Part shown: positions 15,436-25,219 of the stretch, piece after piece
How positions within the stretch are numbered: the first letter of the stretch is position 1
How the letters are laid out: every line of letters begins with the position of its first letter
Origin: Methanocalculus taiwanensis
GTDB lineage: Archaea > Halobacteriota > Methanomicrobia > Methanomicrobiales > Methanocorpusculaceae
Assembly: GCF_024372745.1 (NCBI RefSeq)
Contig: NZ_VOTZ01000010.1
Coordinates: 1 to 64,000, forward strand
Reading direction: 5' to 3'
Length of the DNA: 64,000 nt
The notes under the pieces: generated by a model
What the model saw: only the letters and a program-made list of their open reading frames with translations
Databases searched by the model: none
Told to the model about the DNA's origin: nothing
Translations under genes and position numbers: made by a program

Positions 15436-16743
15436 ATGATACCGATGAATATTACAGTGTCACGAAATGAGGGAGTTGTCGTCTTTACACCGGATGGCAG
15501 GCTTGACGGGCATGGAGCCGGGATCTTTGATGAGGCGATACAGTCGGCATTCCATGATGACGATTCGGCAGCGGTTGTTGACATGTCGTTGGTTGAGTAC
15601 CTCTCAAGCGCCGGTATCCGTACCCTCCTTGCCCTTGCAAAGGAGGTGAAACGGCGGGGCGGCGTCATGGCACTTGCGGGGGTGCAGGAGTATCCGATGA
15701 AGGTGCTGAAGATGGCGGGCTTTCATTCGGTCTTTACGATTGTACCCACCGTTGGCGAAGGGCTCCTGGCCTGTGGGAAAGACGGCCTGGCCCTTTCGCT
15801 AATTGATGAACTCTCTGCTCCCTCAGAAAAACACGGCGATGTCTCATACCAGGTAGAGCGGGCAGGAACCGGCACTGCACGCCTGAAGGTGCGGGGGAGC
15901 TTATCCACCCTCCTTCATGCACGGATCACGCGGGAGGATCTGGTGGAATCCACTTTTACGTCAATTAAATACTCAATCGGGCTTGGTGCGCTCAGCCCCG
16001 ATGCCGGCTCGGCCCTTCCGCTCCTTGGGGAGATGATCACCCTCCACGGCGCGATGGTCTGGCTCCCGACCGATGGAAACGACACCCCGGACTTCCTCGC
16101 ACCGGCAGGAGAGGACGTTGGGATACCGGTCTATACCGCTTTCAATATCACATTAGAAGGACCCTTCCACGAATACATCTCCTTTGAATCCGAAGATCCT
16201 GATGGCATCTCTCTTGAAGATCTCTATCGGCAGCTCTTCTCGCGTGCAAAGGAGAAACAGAAGAAATGTAATGGCATCATCGCCCTTGCTATAGCCGGTG
16301 TTACTGCAGGGATGACCGGTTCAGGGCTCGCCCGCTCTCCCCTGAAAGAATACTCCGGTGGACTCAAAGGAACCATCATGGATGAGGATGCAATTGGTGA
16401 ATGGTGCTCGGTAAACCCGATCCCCCATCATATCGGTGACACCCTCGTCTCGTTCGGTGTTGGAGTGGATATAACCGCCGAACTCTCTTCCTATGATCCG
16501 GTTGCCCTCCATTCGCTTGCCTATCTTCACCCGGCACACAAAGGTACCGCCGATCAACAGCTCCATAACCACGGTGTCATCTTCCGTGGCGTACCCTGGG
16601 ATAAAAACGCACATCTTGAGAAGATGATCCAGACACTGCTCCAGGAGGCGGATGTTGCGGATATGCGCCATCTCTTAAACACCACGAGGTTCCGCCGCGG
16701 AAAGATTGGAGTGGCATACATTAGTGAGGTCACAGAAGAGTAA
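15436..16743 (+). CDS. STAS-domain protein with an unassigned C-terminal region
   Basis: A 435-aa protein. Residues 1-110 are a STAS domain with the serine site YLSSAGIRTLLALAKE. A linker near 130-150 is followed by about 285 residues that I do not recognise. That part contains repeated G-rich turns (SIGLGALSP, GITAGM-like stretch) and a conserved-looking NHGVIFRG and WDKNAH. It may be an output or sensor domain of a switch protein. Divergent from the PolB2 cassette. The ATG at 15436 fits the TATA box; an ATG at 15445 is possible. Confidence 0.75.
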   Translation: MIPMNITVSRNEGVVVFTPDGRLDGHGAGIFDEAIQSAFHDDDSAAVVDMSLVEYLSSAGIRTLLALAKEVKRRGGVMALAGVQEYPMKVLKMAGFHSVFTIVPTVGEGLLACGKDGLALSLIDELSAPSEKHGDVSYQVERAGTGTARLKVRGSLSTLLHARITREDLVESTFTSIKYSIGLGALSPDAGSALPLLGEMITLHGAMVWLPTDGNDTPDFLAPAGEDVGIPVYTAFNITLEGPFHEYISFESEDPDGISLEDLYRQLFSRAKEKQKKCNGIIALAIAGVTAGMTGSGLARSPLKEYSGGLKGTIMDEDAIGEWCSVNPIPHHIGDTLVSFGVGVDITAELSSYDPVALHSLAYLHPAHKGTADQQLHNHGVIFRGVPWDKNAHLEKMIQTLLQEADVADMRHLLNTTRFRRGKIGVAYISEVTEE

Positions 16744-16769
16744 CTTCTGTACCATCTACAACAACGGAT

Positions 16770-17831
16770 ATGATCATGCCTCTCTTCCCAAAGATCTCAA
16801 AGAAGGCTGGCATGCCTCCCGGCTCACTCATACATATCGGGGAGAAAACCGGTGATCCAATCACTATAACGGTGATGGATTACGATGCGGATGGCAACGT
16901 CACTGAACTCTGCACCCGCGATCCCGCAATCATCAGCAGGTACCAAAACAGCCCGTCGGTCACCTGGATCAATATCGATGGCATCTATGACACAAACGTC
17001 ATCAGGATGATAGGTGAGATCTTCTCGATCCATCCACTGACGCTTGAGGATCTGATGAATACCACTCAAAGGCCAAAGTACGAAGAGTACCTCGACTACC
17101 TCTTCCTGGTTCAGAGGATGCTCACACGTTCAGATGGCGAGATCCGATCCGAACAGGTGAGCCTGATCATCACCCCGACCTGTGTCCTCTCATTCCAGGA
17201 GCGGATCGGTGATGTCTTCGATCCCATCCGCCTGCGGATCAGGAACAAAGGGAAGATGATAAAATATGGGCCGGACTTCCTCTGCTACTCCCTCATCGAT
17301 ACGATAGTCGATGCATACTTCGAGGTCCTTGAGTCTTTTGGAGAAGATATCGAGGTGCTTGAGGATACCCTTATCCAGAACCCTGATCCGGATACCATCG
17401 TCTCTATCCGCCGCCTCAAACGTGATCTGATCGCTCTTAGAAAAGCGGTATGGCCCCTTCGGGAAGCCTTATCCTCACTTGAAAGATCCGATACTCCGCT
17501 CATCTCTGATAGGACCGGGATCTACTTCCGCGATGTCTATGATCATACGATCCAGGTGATCGATGCTGTTGAGACCCAGCGTGATCTCACAGGGGGCATG
17601 CTCGATCTCTATCTATCCACCATCTCGTTCAGGATGAACGAAGTGATGAAGGTACTCACCATCATCGCAACGATCTTCATCCCGCTCACTTTCATTGCAG
17701 GAATTTACGGGATGAATTTTGTGTATATGCCCGAACTTGACTGGGAGATCGGGTACCCCGCAACACTTATCCTGATGTTTGGGATCTCCCTTCTGATGCT
17801 GGCCTACTTCAGGAAGAAACGCTGGATATAG
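16770..17831 (+). CDS. corA: CorA-type magnesium/cobalt transporter
   Basis: A 353-aa CorA channel. The long alpha/beta cytoplasmic domain with a helical stalk ends in two membrane helices. The signature GMNF is present in FIAGIYGMNFVYMPE, with the last helix and basic tail FRKKRWI at the C-terminus. It should form a homopentamer that takes up Mg2+ or Co2+. ATG codons at 16770 and 16776 are both possible. The last 28 bases overlap the convergent gene at 17804. Confidence 0.93.
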   Translation: MIMPLFPKISKKAGMPPGSLIHIGEKTGDPITITVMDYDADGNVTELCTRDPAIISRYQNSPSVTWINIDGIYDTNVIRMIGEIFSIHPLTLEDLMNTTQRPKYEEYLDYLFLVQRMLTRSDGEIRSEQVSLIITPTCVLSFQERIGDVFDPIRLRIRNKGKMIKYGPDFLCYSLIDTIVDAYFEVLESFGEDIEVLEDTLIQNPDPDTIVSIRRLKRDLIALRKAVWPLREALSSLERSDTPLISDRTGIYFRDVYDHTIQVIDAVETQRDLTGGMLDLYLSTISFRMNEVMKVLTIIATIFIPLTFIAGIYGMNFVYMPELDWEIGYPATLILMFGISLLMLAYFRKKRWI

Positions 17832-18520
17832 GGGAATAAAACCCTCTTCTCTCTCTTCTCCAGTTTTACTTCCTGCTGGAAGAGCGCAGCTCCGTGTATC
17901 ATCTTTGGATGGGGAACCGATCGCTTCTTCCTTGGTGATCCAAGCACCTCTTCAACCTCACCAATAAGATCAAGGATGTCAGGCCGGATGAGAATTGAAC
18001 CACCTGCTTCAAAGAGGGGGGAGAGGCCCTGCGGAGGATGGGTGGGTGCAATGTAGAGGAACTGCACCTCACGCCCCCCGGCAAGATCAGAGAGGAGCCC
18101 CCTCTTCCTCTCCACCTCTTCTGTAAAAGCGAATGCAGGAGAGTGGGAGATCGTTGCTTCAGCAAAGAATATCACCCCGTTATTATCTTCAAAGAGGAGA
18201 TCGACTTCAGCAGCAATCGCACCATCTGCGCAGATCCGGATCCCGCCGTCCCGTGAGTACCAGATTCCTTTTTTTGATCCGCCATATTCACAAACGTCAG
18301 CACCCCATGCAGCGATTCTGCTGATGCATGAGCGTTCATCACCTGCTTTTTTTAGAAGCTCGTAGGCAGCCGCCTCAAAGAACCTCCCCTGAGCCCGCCG
18401 TCGTGGTTCATGATCGGTTGAGATGAGCGCTTTTCTGGTTGAAGGATGCAGGTGCCGGAGTGCAAGGAGCGCTTCTTCCCTGCCAACCCCTGTCTCTCTC
18501 AGCAGGTAGATTGCATCCAT
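17804..18520 (-). CDS. Hypothetical protein, possible restriction-nuclease-like fold
   Basis: A 238-aa protein with no firm family. The core AEVDLLFEDNNGVIFFAEATIS around residues 107-128 has the spacing D-x(n)-E-x-T seen in PD-(D/E)xK nuclease-like folds, with a hydrophobic strand between. An N-terminal helical region (residues 1-70) could bind nucleic acid. It starts 9 bases after gltX on the same strand, at the end of the large translation operon. A role in DNA or RNA processing is only a guess. Confidence 0.6.
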   Translation of the reverse strand: MDAIYLLRETGVGREEALLALRHLHPSTRKALISTDHEPRRRAQGRFFEAAAYELLKKAGDERSCISRIAAWGADVCEYGGSKKGIWYSRDGGIRICADGAIAAEVDLLFEDNNGVIFFAEATISHSPAFAFTEEVERKRGLLSDLAGGREVQFLYIAPTHPPQGLSPLFEAGGSILIRPDILDLIGEVEEVLGSPRKKRSVPHPKMIHGAALFQQEVKLEKREKRVLFPYIQRFFLK

Positions 18521-18529
18521 AAAAAGGGT

Positions 18530-20206
18530 TCACCGATGGGTGAAATAGGCGGTGATCGATCCCTTTTCGAACGAATCGATCCGAACAAAACCGAACCGCT
18601 CGAACTGGACGGTTCTGCCTACGAATTCTCCTGCCTCCGCCTCAGCATACCCTTCGATAACTCCTTCCGGGGTGAGGATGCGGCATGGAACCGCCGCCTC
18701 CGGCGGGAGCCACTGGATAATCGGTGCTTTTGCTGCCCTCGCATCGGCAAGGGATTCCCCTGCAAATTCTGCTGTTCGCTCGCCTGTGATCCTGATATTA
18801 AAGAGGTCTTTTAACCGGATCATCCCGGCATCTTTCATTTCAGATGCAGGAATGAGCAGATCTCCCGTGAAGTGGAGCTTCCGCAATCCACGCTCTTCAT
18901 CTCCCGGATAGCGGGGTGCCTCTGCGATCTGGTCGGGCGCCCCCTCCACCCGGAGAGATCTCGGCTCAGGAACGAAGAAGTAGCGGTTCGATTCCTTATC
19001 GATGATATCGCGGTTCTTCGCAAAGAGGTTGTCCCATGAGAACGAGATATCGGTCTCTCCAATGCCGATCTCAGTGATCGCAGCACGTACTGCCTCGGGA
19101 CGGATTCCGCGCCGTGCGAGTGCACGGAGTGTTCCAAGCCTGATATCATCCCATCCCGAGTAGATCCCCTCGCTGATACCCTGGTGCATCGAAGAGGTCG
19201 AGAGTACAAGCCCCTCTATGGACATCCTACCGTAATGGAGATAGTGTGGTGGTTTCCACCCGAAGTAATCAAAGATATATCGCTGGCGACGGGTATTGGC
19301 AATATGGTCTTTTCCCCGGATCACATGTGTCATCCCGAGAAGATGATCGTCTATTGCTACTGAGAAGTTCATCAGGGGATAGACTGTTGCATCGACGCGG
19401 GGATGGAGGGTACTGTTTACGATCCGCATTGCAGAAAAGTCCCGGATCGCGGGATCAGGATGATCGATCTCGGTCTTGATCCGGATTGTTGCCTGCCCCT
19501 CAATGAATGTGCCATTAAACATCTGCTCATAGCGAAGGAGATTCTCCTCTGGTGTAAGGGTGCGGCATGGACATGCCTTTTTGGCAATCTTGAGCTCGCG
19601 GAACCGCTCAGCTTCGCAGGTGCAGACATAGGCCCCTCCGAGTTCTATTAGCTGCCGGGCATAGGTATAGTAGATATCGAGCCGGTCGCTCTGGTATACG
19701 ATATCAGAGATCCCGATCCCCAGCCATTCGAGATCATCTCTCACCATCTCGTAAGCTTCGGGATCAACCCTCTTTGGATCAGTATCTTCGATCCGGTAGA
19801 TATATTTCCCGCCATATCGCCGGATATAGGCATCATTGAGGATGGATGCACGGGCATGGCCAAGATGGAGCGGACCGGAAGGATTTGGTGCAAATCGCAT
19901 CACTACTCCGCAATCGGCATCGGGAAGCGAGGGGAGTTCGGTTGAACGTTCCTTCTTCTGATGCATTGAAGCAGCAAGATCGGGCGCTATTGCAAGAAGC
20001 CGCGTCTCCCGTTCCTTTGGGGTGAGTGCTTCGACATCGGCAAGAACGGATTGGATTATTTCATTCAGTTCTTTTGCCCTGCTCCTGAGTTCAGGATGCG
20101 ACCCGAGCACCGCTCCGATCACGGCACCTGCACGCGGGACATTTGCATGCTTCACCGCATTCTGGAGTGCATACTCCTCGAGGATCCGGCGGATATCCCC
20201 GTCCAT
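18530..20206 (-). CDS. gltX: Glutamyl-tRNA synthetase
   Basis: An archaeal-type class I synthetase of 558 aa that charges tRNA with glutamate. The HIGH-type motif is seen in FAPNPSGPLHLGHARAS near residue 107 and the KMSKS-type loop is the archaeal variant LSTSSMHQG. A C-terminal beta-barrel anticodon-binding region follows, similar to eukaryotic GluRS/GlnRS. A 100-residue N-terminal helical extension is normal for archaea. In methanogens this enzyme also supplies Glu-tRNAGln for amidation. It starts one base after the prenyl synthase gene ends. Confidence 0.96.
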   Translation of the reverse strand: MDGDIRRILEEYALQNAVKHANVPRAGAVIGAVLGSHPELRSRAKELNEIIQSVLADVEALTPKERETRLLAIAPDLAASMHQKKERSTELPSLPDADCGVVMRFAPNPSGPLHLGHARASILNDAYIRRYGGKYIYRIEDTDPKRVDPEAYEMVRDDLEWLGIGISDIVYQSDRLDIYYTYARQLIELGGAYVCTCEAERFRELKIAKKACPCRTLTPEENLLRYEQMFNGTFIEGQATIRIKTEIDHPDPAIRDFSAMRIVNSTLHPRVDATVYPLMNFSVAIDDHLLGMTHVIRGKDHIANTRRQRYIFDYFGWKPPHYLHYGRMSIEGLVLSTSSMHQGISEGIYSGWDDIRLGTLRALARRGIRPEAVRAAITEIGIGETDISFSWDNLFAKNRDIIDKESNRYFFVPEPRSLRVEGAPDQIAEAPRYPGDEERGLRKLHFTGDLLIPASEMKDAGMIRLKDLFNIRITGERTAEFAGESLADARAAKAPIIQWLPPEAAVPCRILTPEGVIEGYAEAEAGEFVGRTVQFERFGFVRIDSFEKGSITAYFTHR

Positions 20207-20207
20207 C

Positions 20208-21170
20208 TCAGAACCTCCGGGTCACGAAGAAATCGACCATCTCGATGATCAGCTGTTTCTCTTCGGACTCGGAAATAACAGATAATCCTGCTTTTGCATT
20301 GTAAACAAGATCGAGTGCGATCTGCCTGACCTCATTGATAACCCCTGCATTTTCCAGGTCATTTATGATGGAATCAATCTCATCATCAGTGAGATTCCTC
20401 TTGTATGGGGCAAGATCGATCCCTTTCTCCTCTGCAACAATGGCGATCAGGGTCTTCTTCCCTGCTCTGAGATCAGATGCCCGATCTTTTCCGCTTGAAC
20501 CCCTTGGAGTCAGGAGATCGATTAGATCATCCTGAATCTGGAATGCGATCCCGGTTGTCATGCCGAGATTGTGGAGCGCTTCTGCCTGTTGTGGTGTTCC
20601 CCCGCCGAGGATGGCTCCGATCCCGGCAGCAGCTGCGTAGAGTGCTCCGGTCTTCTTCCTGACCATATCCAGGTACTCGCCGCGTGTGACCTCGTCCTGA
20701 TTTTCAAATGCCATGTCCTCCGACTGGCCCTGACATATCTCCTCGCAAGCCCTGGCGAGCATCGATATCGCACGTACCATTGCAGCCGGTTCAGCCTCTG
20801 CCTTGCAGATTAATTCAAATGCCCGTGCATAGAGGACATCGCCGGCAAGGATGGCTGTTGCCTCATCCCATACGGTATGTACTGTTGGTACTCCCCGGCG
20901 GAATGAGTCATTATCCATAATATCGTCGTGGACGAGAGTGAAGGTATGGGTCAGTTCAAGTGCAAGTGCGGCAGGAAAGATCCGATCGGATGATCGTTTT
21001 TTCACCGCTTCGGCTGCGAGCATCACCATTGCAGGCCTGAGCCGTTTTCCACCTGCAAGAAGGAGATGTGCGCTTGCTTTATCCAGCTGTCCGGGTGCAT
21101 CACCAAAGTACCTGAATAAGGATTTGTCTACGAGATTTTCAACAGATTTAAGGTATTCCTGTAGATCCAT
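20208..21170 (-). CDS. idsA: Geranylgeranyl/farnesyl diphosphate synthase
   Basis: A trans-prenyl diphosphate synthase of 320 aa. The two aspartate-rich motifs are LVHDDIMDND near residue 79 and FQIQDDLIDLL near 205, with GGKRLRP near 40. It condenses IPP with allylic diphosphates to build the C20 chains of archaeal membrane lipids. Its position after the IPP isomerase and kinase genes fits that pathway. It is placed between RNase J (14 bases upstream) and GluRS. Confidence 0.95.
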   Translation of the reverse strand: MDLQEYLKSVENLVDKSLFRYFGDAPGQLDKASAHLLLAGGKRLRPAMVMLAAEAVKKRSSDRIFPAALALELTHTFTLVHDDIMDNDSFRRGVPTVHTVWDEATAILAGDVLYARAFELICKAEAEPAAMVRAISMLARACEEICQGQSEDMAFENQDEVTRGEYLDMVRKKTGALYAAAAGIGAILGGGTPQQAEALHNLGMTTGIAFQIQDDLIDLLTPRGSSGKDRASDLRAGKKTLIAIVAEEKGIDLAPYKRNLTDDEIDSIINDLENAGVINEVRQIALDLVYNAKAGLSVISESEEKQLIIEMVDFFVTRRF

Positions 21171-21184
21171 ATTTCTTCCCTCAC

Positions 21185-22525
21185 TTATTTGTGGACAGTG
21201 AGCCGCTGTCCGTTTGTCATCAGGTGGACATCTTTCTGGAGCGTGTACCCAAGCTCGGATGCAAATTCTGCATATGCGGCAGTCATCTTGAGGTCACCGT
21301 GCGAGGGGACGATATGCTGCGGGTTGAGCATGTGGATAAAATCATAATGATCCTCCCGGTATGCATGTCCGGTTACATGCAGTTCGTCAAAAATTCGTGC
21401 CCCGGTCATCCTGAGCCGTGTCTCGGTGAGGTACCGCTGCCCGAAGTTCATCGGATTTGGAATCACTTTCGCGGAGAAGAGGACTTTATCGCCTTTCTCA
21501 AGGCGGTAGGGGGTGTCACCGGCGCCGATGCGGGTCAGGACCGATCCCGGTTCGCCCTGATGTCCGGTGATGATCGGCATGAATTTTTCTTTCCCTTCCT
21601 TCATCATCCTTCGGAATATCCGATCGACAGTTCTCCTGTTCCCAAAGACTGAGGTTGATTTTGGGAAGGCGACCAGCTTCATCTGTTCTGCTGTCGTTGA
21701 GTATCGCTCCATCGAACGGCCGAGCAGAACAGGTTTTCTCCCAATCTCGTGGGCGCACTCGGTTAGCGTCTTCAGACGTGCGACGTGGGAGGAGAAGGTG
21801 GTTACCAGGATCGCGTTCTTGTCATCCTCAAAGCTGGTGATCACATCACGTACGAGATCGCGGGCGATTCGTTCGCTTGGGGCCCGTCCTTTTGAGGTGA
21901 TGTTGACGCATTCAGTGATGAGAAGGAGCACTCCCTCTTTCCCGATCTGGATGAGCCTGGCAAAGTCCGGCGGCTCTCCAATCACCGGTGTTCTGTCAAA
22001 CTTGAAGTCGTTTGCATAGATAATCGCACCATGTGGGGTGTGGAGCACCGCCATCACGGAATCAATTATTGAATGCTGTGTGCGGACAAACTCGAGCGTC
22101 AGGTTCTGTGATATGGTATATTTTCCACCTGCCTTTAGGGCAAAGAGTTTGTTGTTGACACCAAACTTCTGTTCTCCGGCGATCTGCTGCCGTATCAGCT
22201 CGGTTGTATAGGGTGTTGATATAATCGGGGCATTGTACCGGTGGGCAAGTTTTGGCAGTGCCCCGATATGGTCGAGATGCCCGTGTGTGCAGACGATTGC
22301 CCTGACTGTTCCTTCGATTCCGTTCATCACGGTATCGTCGGGAATTGCTTTCATCTGTATCAGGTCGAGAGAATGCATATTCTCAACTTCTGCATCCTCG
22401 TGGATCATGATCCGGTCGAGGCGCAGCCCCATATCGAATATAACAATATCCTTACCGCAGCGAACAGCGGTCATATTCCGCCCGACTTCTTCATATCCGC
22501 CGACGGTAATTACTTCTATCTCCAT
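21185..22525 (-). CDS. rnj: Ribonuclease J, metallo-beta-lactamase type
   Basis: A 446-aa beta-lactamase/beta-CASP nuclease. Zinc motifs include CTHGHLDHIGALPK near residue 79, HTPHGAIIYANDFK, and the C-terminal HIVPSHGDLKM. Archaeal RNase J is a 5' exonuclease that degrades and trims RNA in the cytoplasm. The protein lacks the KH domains of archaeal CPSF1/2, which separates it from those paralogs. It sits inside the isoprenoid genes, an arrangement common in euryarchaea. Confidence 0.93.
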   Translation of the reverse strand: MEIEVITVGGYEEVGRNMTAVRCGKDIVIFDMGLRLDRIMIHEDAEVENMHSLDLIQMKAIPDDTVMNGIEGTVRAIVCTHGHLDHIGALPKLAHRYNAPIISTPYTTELIRQQIAGEQKFGVNNKLFALKAGGKYTISQNLTLEFVRTQHSIIDSVMAVLHTPHGAIIYANDFKFDRTPVIGEPPDFARLIQIGKEGVLLLITECVNITSKGRAPSERIARDLVRDVITSFEDDKNAILVTTFSSHVARLKTLTECAHEIGRKPVLLGRSMERYSTTAEQMKLVAFPKSTSVFGNRRTVDRIFRRMMKEGKEKFMPIITGHQGEPGSVLTRIGAGDTPYRLEKGDKVLFSAKVIPNPMNFGQRYLTETRLRMTGARIFDELHVTGHAYREDHYDFIHMLNPQHIVPSHGDLKMTAAYAEFASELGYTLQKDVHLMTNGQRLTVHK

Positions 22526-22536
22526 AAATTGTACCT

Positions 22537-23598
22537 CTAATCATATTTTTGTATCATCATGCGAGTATCTCCGGTGATATACGTCCGAACTCTCCGCATA
22601 TCGCGTAATGTTGCGGCACCCGAGAGGAACATCGCTGCTTTCAGTTGTCTGTGGATATGGTCGATGGCACATGCCAGTGCAGAATCGCCCTTCATCGCAG
22701 GTGCGAGGAGTGGGAGAGCCATCCCTGCCATATCGGCTCCGAGTGCAAGGGCCTTTGCGATATCGACGCCGCTTCTGACGCCTCCCGTCGCAATAACCGG
22801 TCCTCCGGTCTCTCTGACTTCGATCAGGCTTACCACCGTTGGTATGCCCCAATCAATGAAATCATCACCGAGACGTGTGAGAGGGGGCTCGTTCTTCTCC
22901 CCTTCCCGTATACCTTCTATCTTTGCCCAGGAGGTTCCCCCATGGCCACCTATATCGATCGCCTTCACTCCTGCGTTCCAGAGGAGGCGTGCGGTTTCAC
23001 GTGAGATACCCGATCCTGTTTCTTTGACGATCACCGGAACTGATGCATCGGAACAGAGTTCTTCTATGGCACCAAGGCATCCGGCTGCATCGCGATCGCC
23101 TTCCGGCTGAATCGCTTCCTGGAGAAAGTTCAGATGAACTGCAACGCAATCGGCATCGATCATGGAGACCGCTTTTTCTGCCCACCCGGTTCCATATTCG
23201 CGGAGCTGTACTGCCCCGATATTGGCTGCAATGAATGCGGTTGGAGCCTCTTTGCGGACAACCTTAAATGATCCTGCAAGATCCGGCCGTTCAAGTGCCG
23301 CACGCTGTGACCCGACCCCGATGGCGCAACCGGCCTTCTCTGCTGCCCGTGCAAGCCTGCGGTTCACATCTGTTGTGTCAGGATGGCCGCCTGTCATTGC
23401 TGCAATAAAGAGCGGTGTTGCAAGGGAATGTCCAAGAAAATGGCAGGAGAGATCGACTCCATCCATATCGCATTCGGGGAGGGCGGCATGCACGATACGG
23501 ATATCCGAGAAACCGCTTGATCCAGCTTCGATATCCTCTTCGCTGCATATCCTGAGGTGATCAAGCTTCCGGGACGTGGTAGCTTCATGCCAGTTCAT
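22537..23598 (-). CDS. fni: Isopentenyl-diphosphate delta-isomerase, type 2
   Basis: A 353-aa FMN-dependent isomerase that interconverts IPP and DMAPP. Seen are TSRKLDHLRIC at the start, AAMTGGHPDTTDVN with the FMN-binding MTGG, the GVGSQRAALE loop, the VKETGSGIS lysine, and DIGGHGGTSW. Its start overlaps the end of the isopentenyl phosphate kinase gene by four bases (ATGA). Together with mevalonate kinase and IPK it makes up the archaeal mevalonate route. Confidence 0.95.
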   Translation of the reverse strand: MNWHEATTSRKLDHLRICSEEDIEAGSSGFSDIRIVHAALPECDMDGVDLSCHFLGHSLATPLFIAAMTGGHPDTTDVNRRLARAAEKAGCAIGVGSQRAALERPDLAGSFKVVRKEAPTAFIAANIGAVQLREYGTGWAEKAVSMIDADCVAVHLNFLQEAIQPEGDRDAAGCLGAIEELCSDASVPVIVKETGSGISRETARLLWNAGVKAIDIGGHGGTSWAKIEGIREGEKNEPPLTRLGDDFIDWGIPTVVSLIEVRETGGPVIATGGVRSGVDIAKALALGADMAGMALPLLAPAMKGDSALACAIDHIHRQLKAAMFLSGAATLRDMRRVRTYITGDTRMMIQKYD

Positions 23599-24356
23599 GT
23601 ATCTGCCCCCATGATCGTGGTGCCTCCATGTTCTCCTCCCGTGAGAAATGCCAGGAGTCGGTCGATATGGAATATTGAAGATATTATTCCGGCATCTGCC
23701 AGAGTGAGAAGCTCTTCCACCTTCCCCTTCATACCACCGGTGACATCGGTCTTTTGTGAATTCCCAAGGTCAATTCCATTCAATGAAGCCCGGCTTATCA
23801 TCCCGACAACTCTCCCGTCTGAGAGGACGCCGGGAACATCCGTTGCAAGCCCGACACGACAGGGTGCCACACCTTCTGCTATCCTGAGTACAAGCTGGTC
23901 ACCTGAGACGATACATGCCCCTTTTGTCCGATCCATCACCACATCCCCATGCAGTACGGGAATGATGCCAAGTCTGGCCATACCTGCCAGGTGCCCTGTT
24001 TCAAAAGAAATGAGCCTGCCATTCTCGGCAAGGGATCCGGAAAGAGGATGTATCCCGATCGCATCAAGTCCCGCATCCCTGAGGATTGAGACTACGGTGG
24101 CATTTAATCCTGCCACGGCACGATGTGTCTCCCCTATACCCATTGCATTTGTCTGTCCGACTCCACCCTGAATCCCAAATCTCTCAGCTTCAGGATGGCC
24201 GCATGACCCGGCACCATGAATGAGGATGAGCGGGCTGTTGTTGTGAGAAGCTATCGTCTCCGCTATTGCCATGAGCCGGGTGTGGTCGATCACGCCGGCA
24301 TTCTCTTTCTCGGTAATCACAGATCCGCCGAGTTTGAGTACAACCGTATTATTCAT
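23595..24356 (-). CDS. ipk: Isopentenyl phosphate kinase
   Basis: An amino-acid-kinase-fold protein of about 253 aa that turns isopentenyl phosphate into IPP, the last step of the archaeal mevalonate pathway. The N-terminal VVLKLGGSVIT lysine/glycine motif, LILIHGAGSCGHPEAERFG with the catalytic histidine region, and TDVPGVL are visible. I chose ATG 24356, inside the end of the mevalonate kinase gene; a GTG at 24374 would add six residues. ggaaagag lies just upstream. Confidence 0.94.
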   Translation of the reverse strand: MNNTVVLKLGGSVITEKENAGVIDHTRLMAIAETIASHNNSPLILIHGAGSCGHPEAERFGIQGGVGQTNAMGIGETHRAVAGLNATVVSILRDAGLDAIGIHPLSGSLAENGRLISFETGHLAGMARLGIIPVLHGDVVMDRTKGACIVSGDQLVLRIAEGVAPCRVGLATDVPGVLSDGRVVGMISRASLNGIDLGNSQKTDVTGGMKGKVEELLTLADAGIISSIFHIDRLLAFLTGGEHGGTTIMGADT

Positions 24357-25218
24357 CTTTCTCTTTCCGTACACCCTGGGTATCGATGCCGGTTATGATT
24401 GCACGGGCGTCACACGCCTCGATAGCTCCGGCAACCCTGGTCTTCGCACCCTTTGAACAGAGTGCAAACATACACCCGCCGCCTCCGGCACCAGTCATCT
24501 TTGCACCGAGTGCGCCGGCTGCCCGTGCAGCGAGGACAAGGCGGGAGAGTTGTGGGTGGCCGACTCCGAGCGCCTCAAGGAGTGCATGGTTCATGTTCAT
24601 CAGGTTTCCAAGTTCACGCGGATTATTGAAATGGTGCATCGAACATTTCGTCACAGCGGCAATTGCTTCAATGATCGGATCCGCAATCTGTGGGCGTGTC
24701 TTCTTCAGGTCAGCAACACGTGCCACCATTCCGGACGTGCTATGGTGGGTGAGGCTGTTTCCGATAACGAGCTGGATCTGCGGCGGCGGAAGCCTTCGCT
24801 TTGTGTTTCCGGTGATGAGCACCATTCCCCCGACAGTGGAGACATAGGTGTCGGTTGCACTTGCCCGTCCGTTCTGGACATTCTTCTCGACAGTATGGGC
24901 AATCAGGGCAAGTTCATCAGCACTCTTCCCAATTTCAAACTCATCGTTGATGGCAAAAAGGGTGGCGACCGTCACTGCGGCAGATGATCCGAGACCAGAA
25001 GAGCTTGGGAGCTGGGATCTAACGTAGACCGAACCCGATACCCCCATCTGTCGAAAACATTCGGCAATATAGGTGGAGTTTGGTTTCTTCTGCCGTTTTG
25101 CCTTCCTTACAGTGACCATGACCCGGGGCTTGATCGCCATAGCGATTCCGGGTTTTCCATAGACGACCGCGTGTTCACCAAAGAGGAAGACTTTGCCTGG
25201 TGCGCTCCATGTTGCCAA
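24349..25218 (-). CDS. mvk: Mevalonate kinase
   Basis: A GHMP kinase of 289 aa that phosphorylates mevalonate. The start SAPGKVFLFGEHAVVYG, the ATP loop LPSSSGLGSSAAVTVA near residue 88, and the C-terminal KMTGAGGGGCMFAL are all present. It is placed one base after the MEMO gene ends and overlaps ipk by eight bases, so the mevalonate genes are translated as a unit. Confidence 0.96.
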   Translation of the reverse strand: MATWSAPGKVFLFGEHAVVYGKPGIAMAIKPRVMVTVRKAKRQKKPNSTYIAECFRQMGVSGSVYVRSQLPSSSGLGSSAAVTVATLFAINDEFEIGKSADELALIAHTVEKNVQNGRASATDTYVSTVGGMVLITGNTKRRLPPPQIQLVIGNSLTHHSTSGMVARVADLKKTRPQIADPIIEAIAAVTKCSMHHFNNPRELGNLMNMNHALLEALGVGHPQLSRLVLAARAAGALGAKMTGAGGGGCMFALCSKGAKTRVAGAIEACDARAIITGIDTQGVRKEKDE

Positions 25219-25219
25219 C

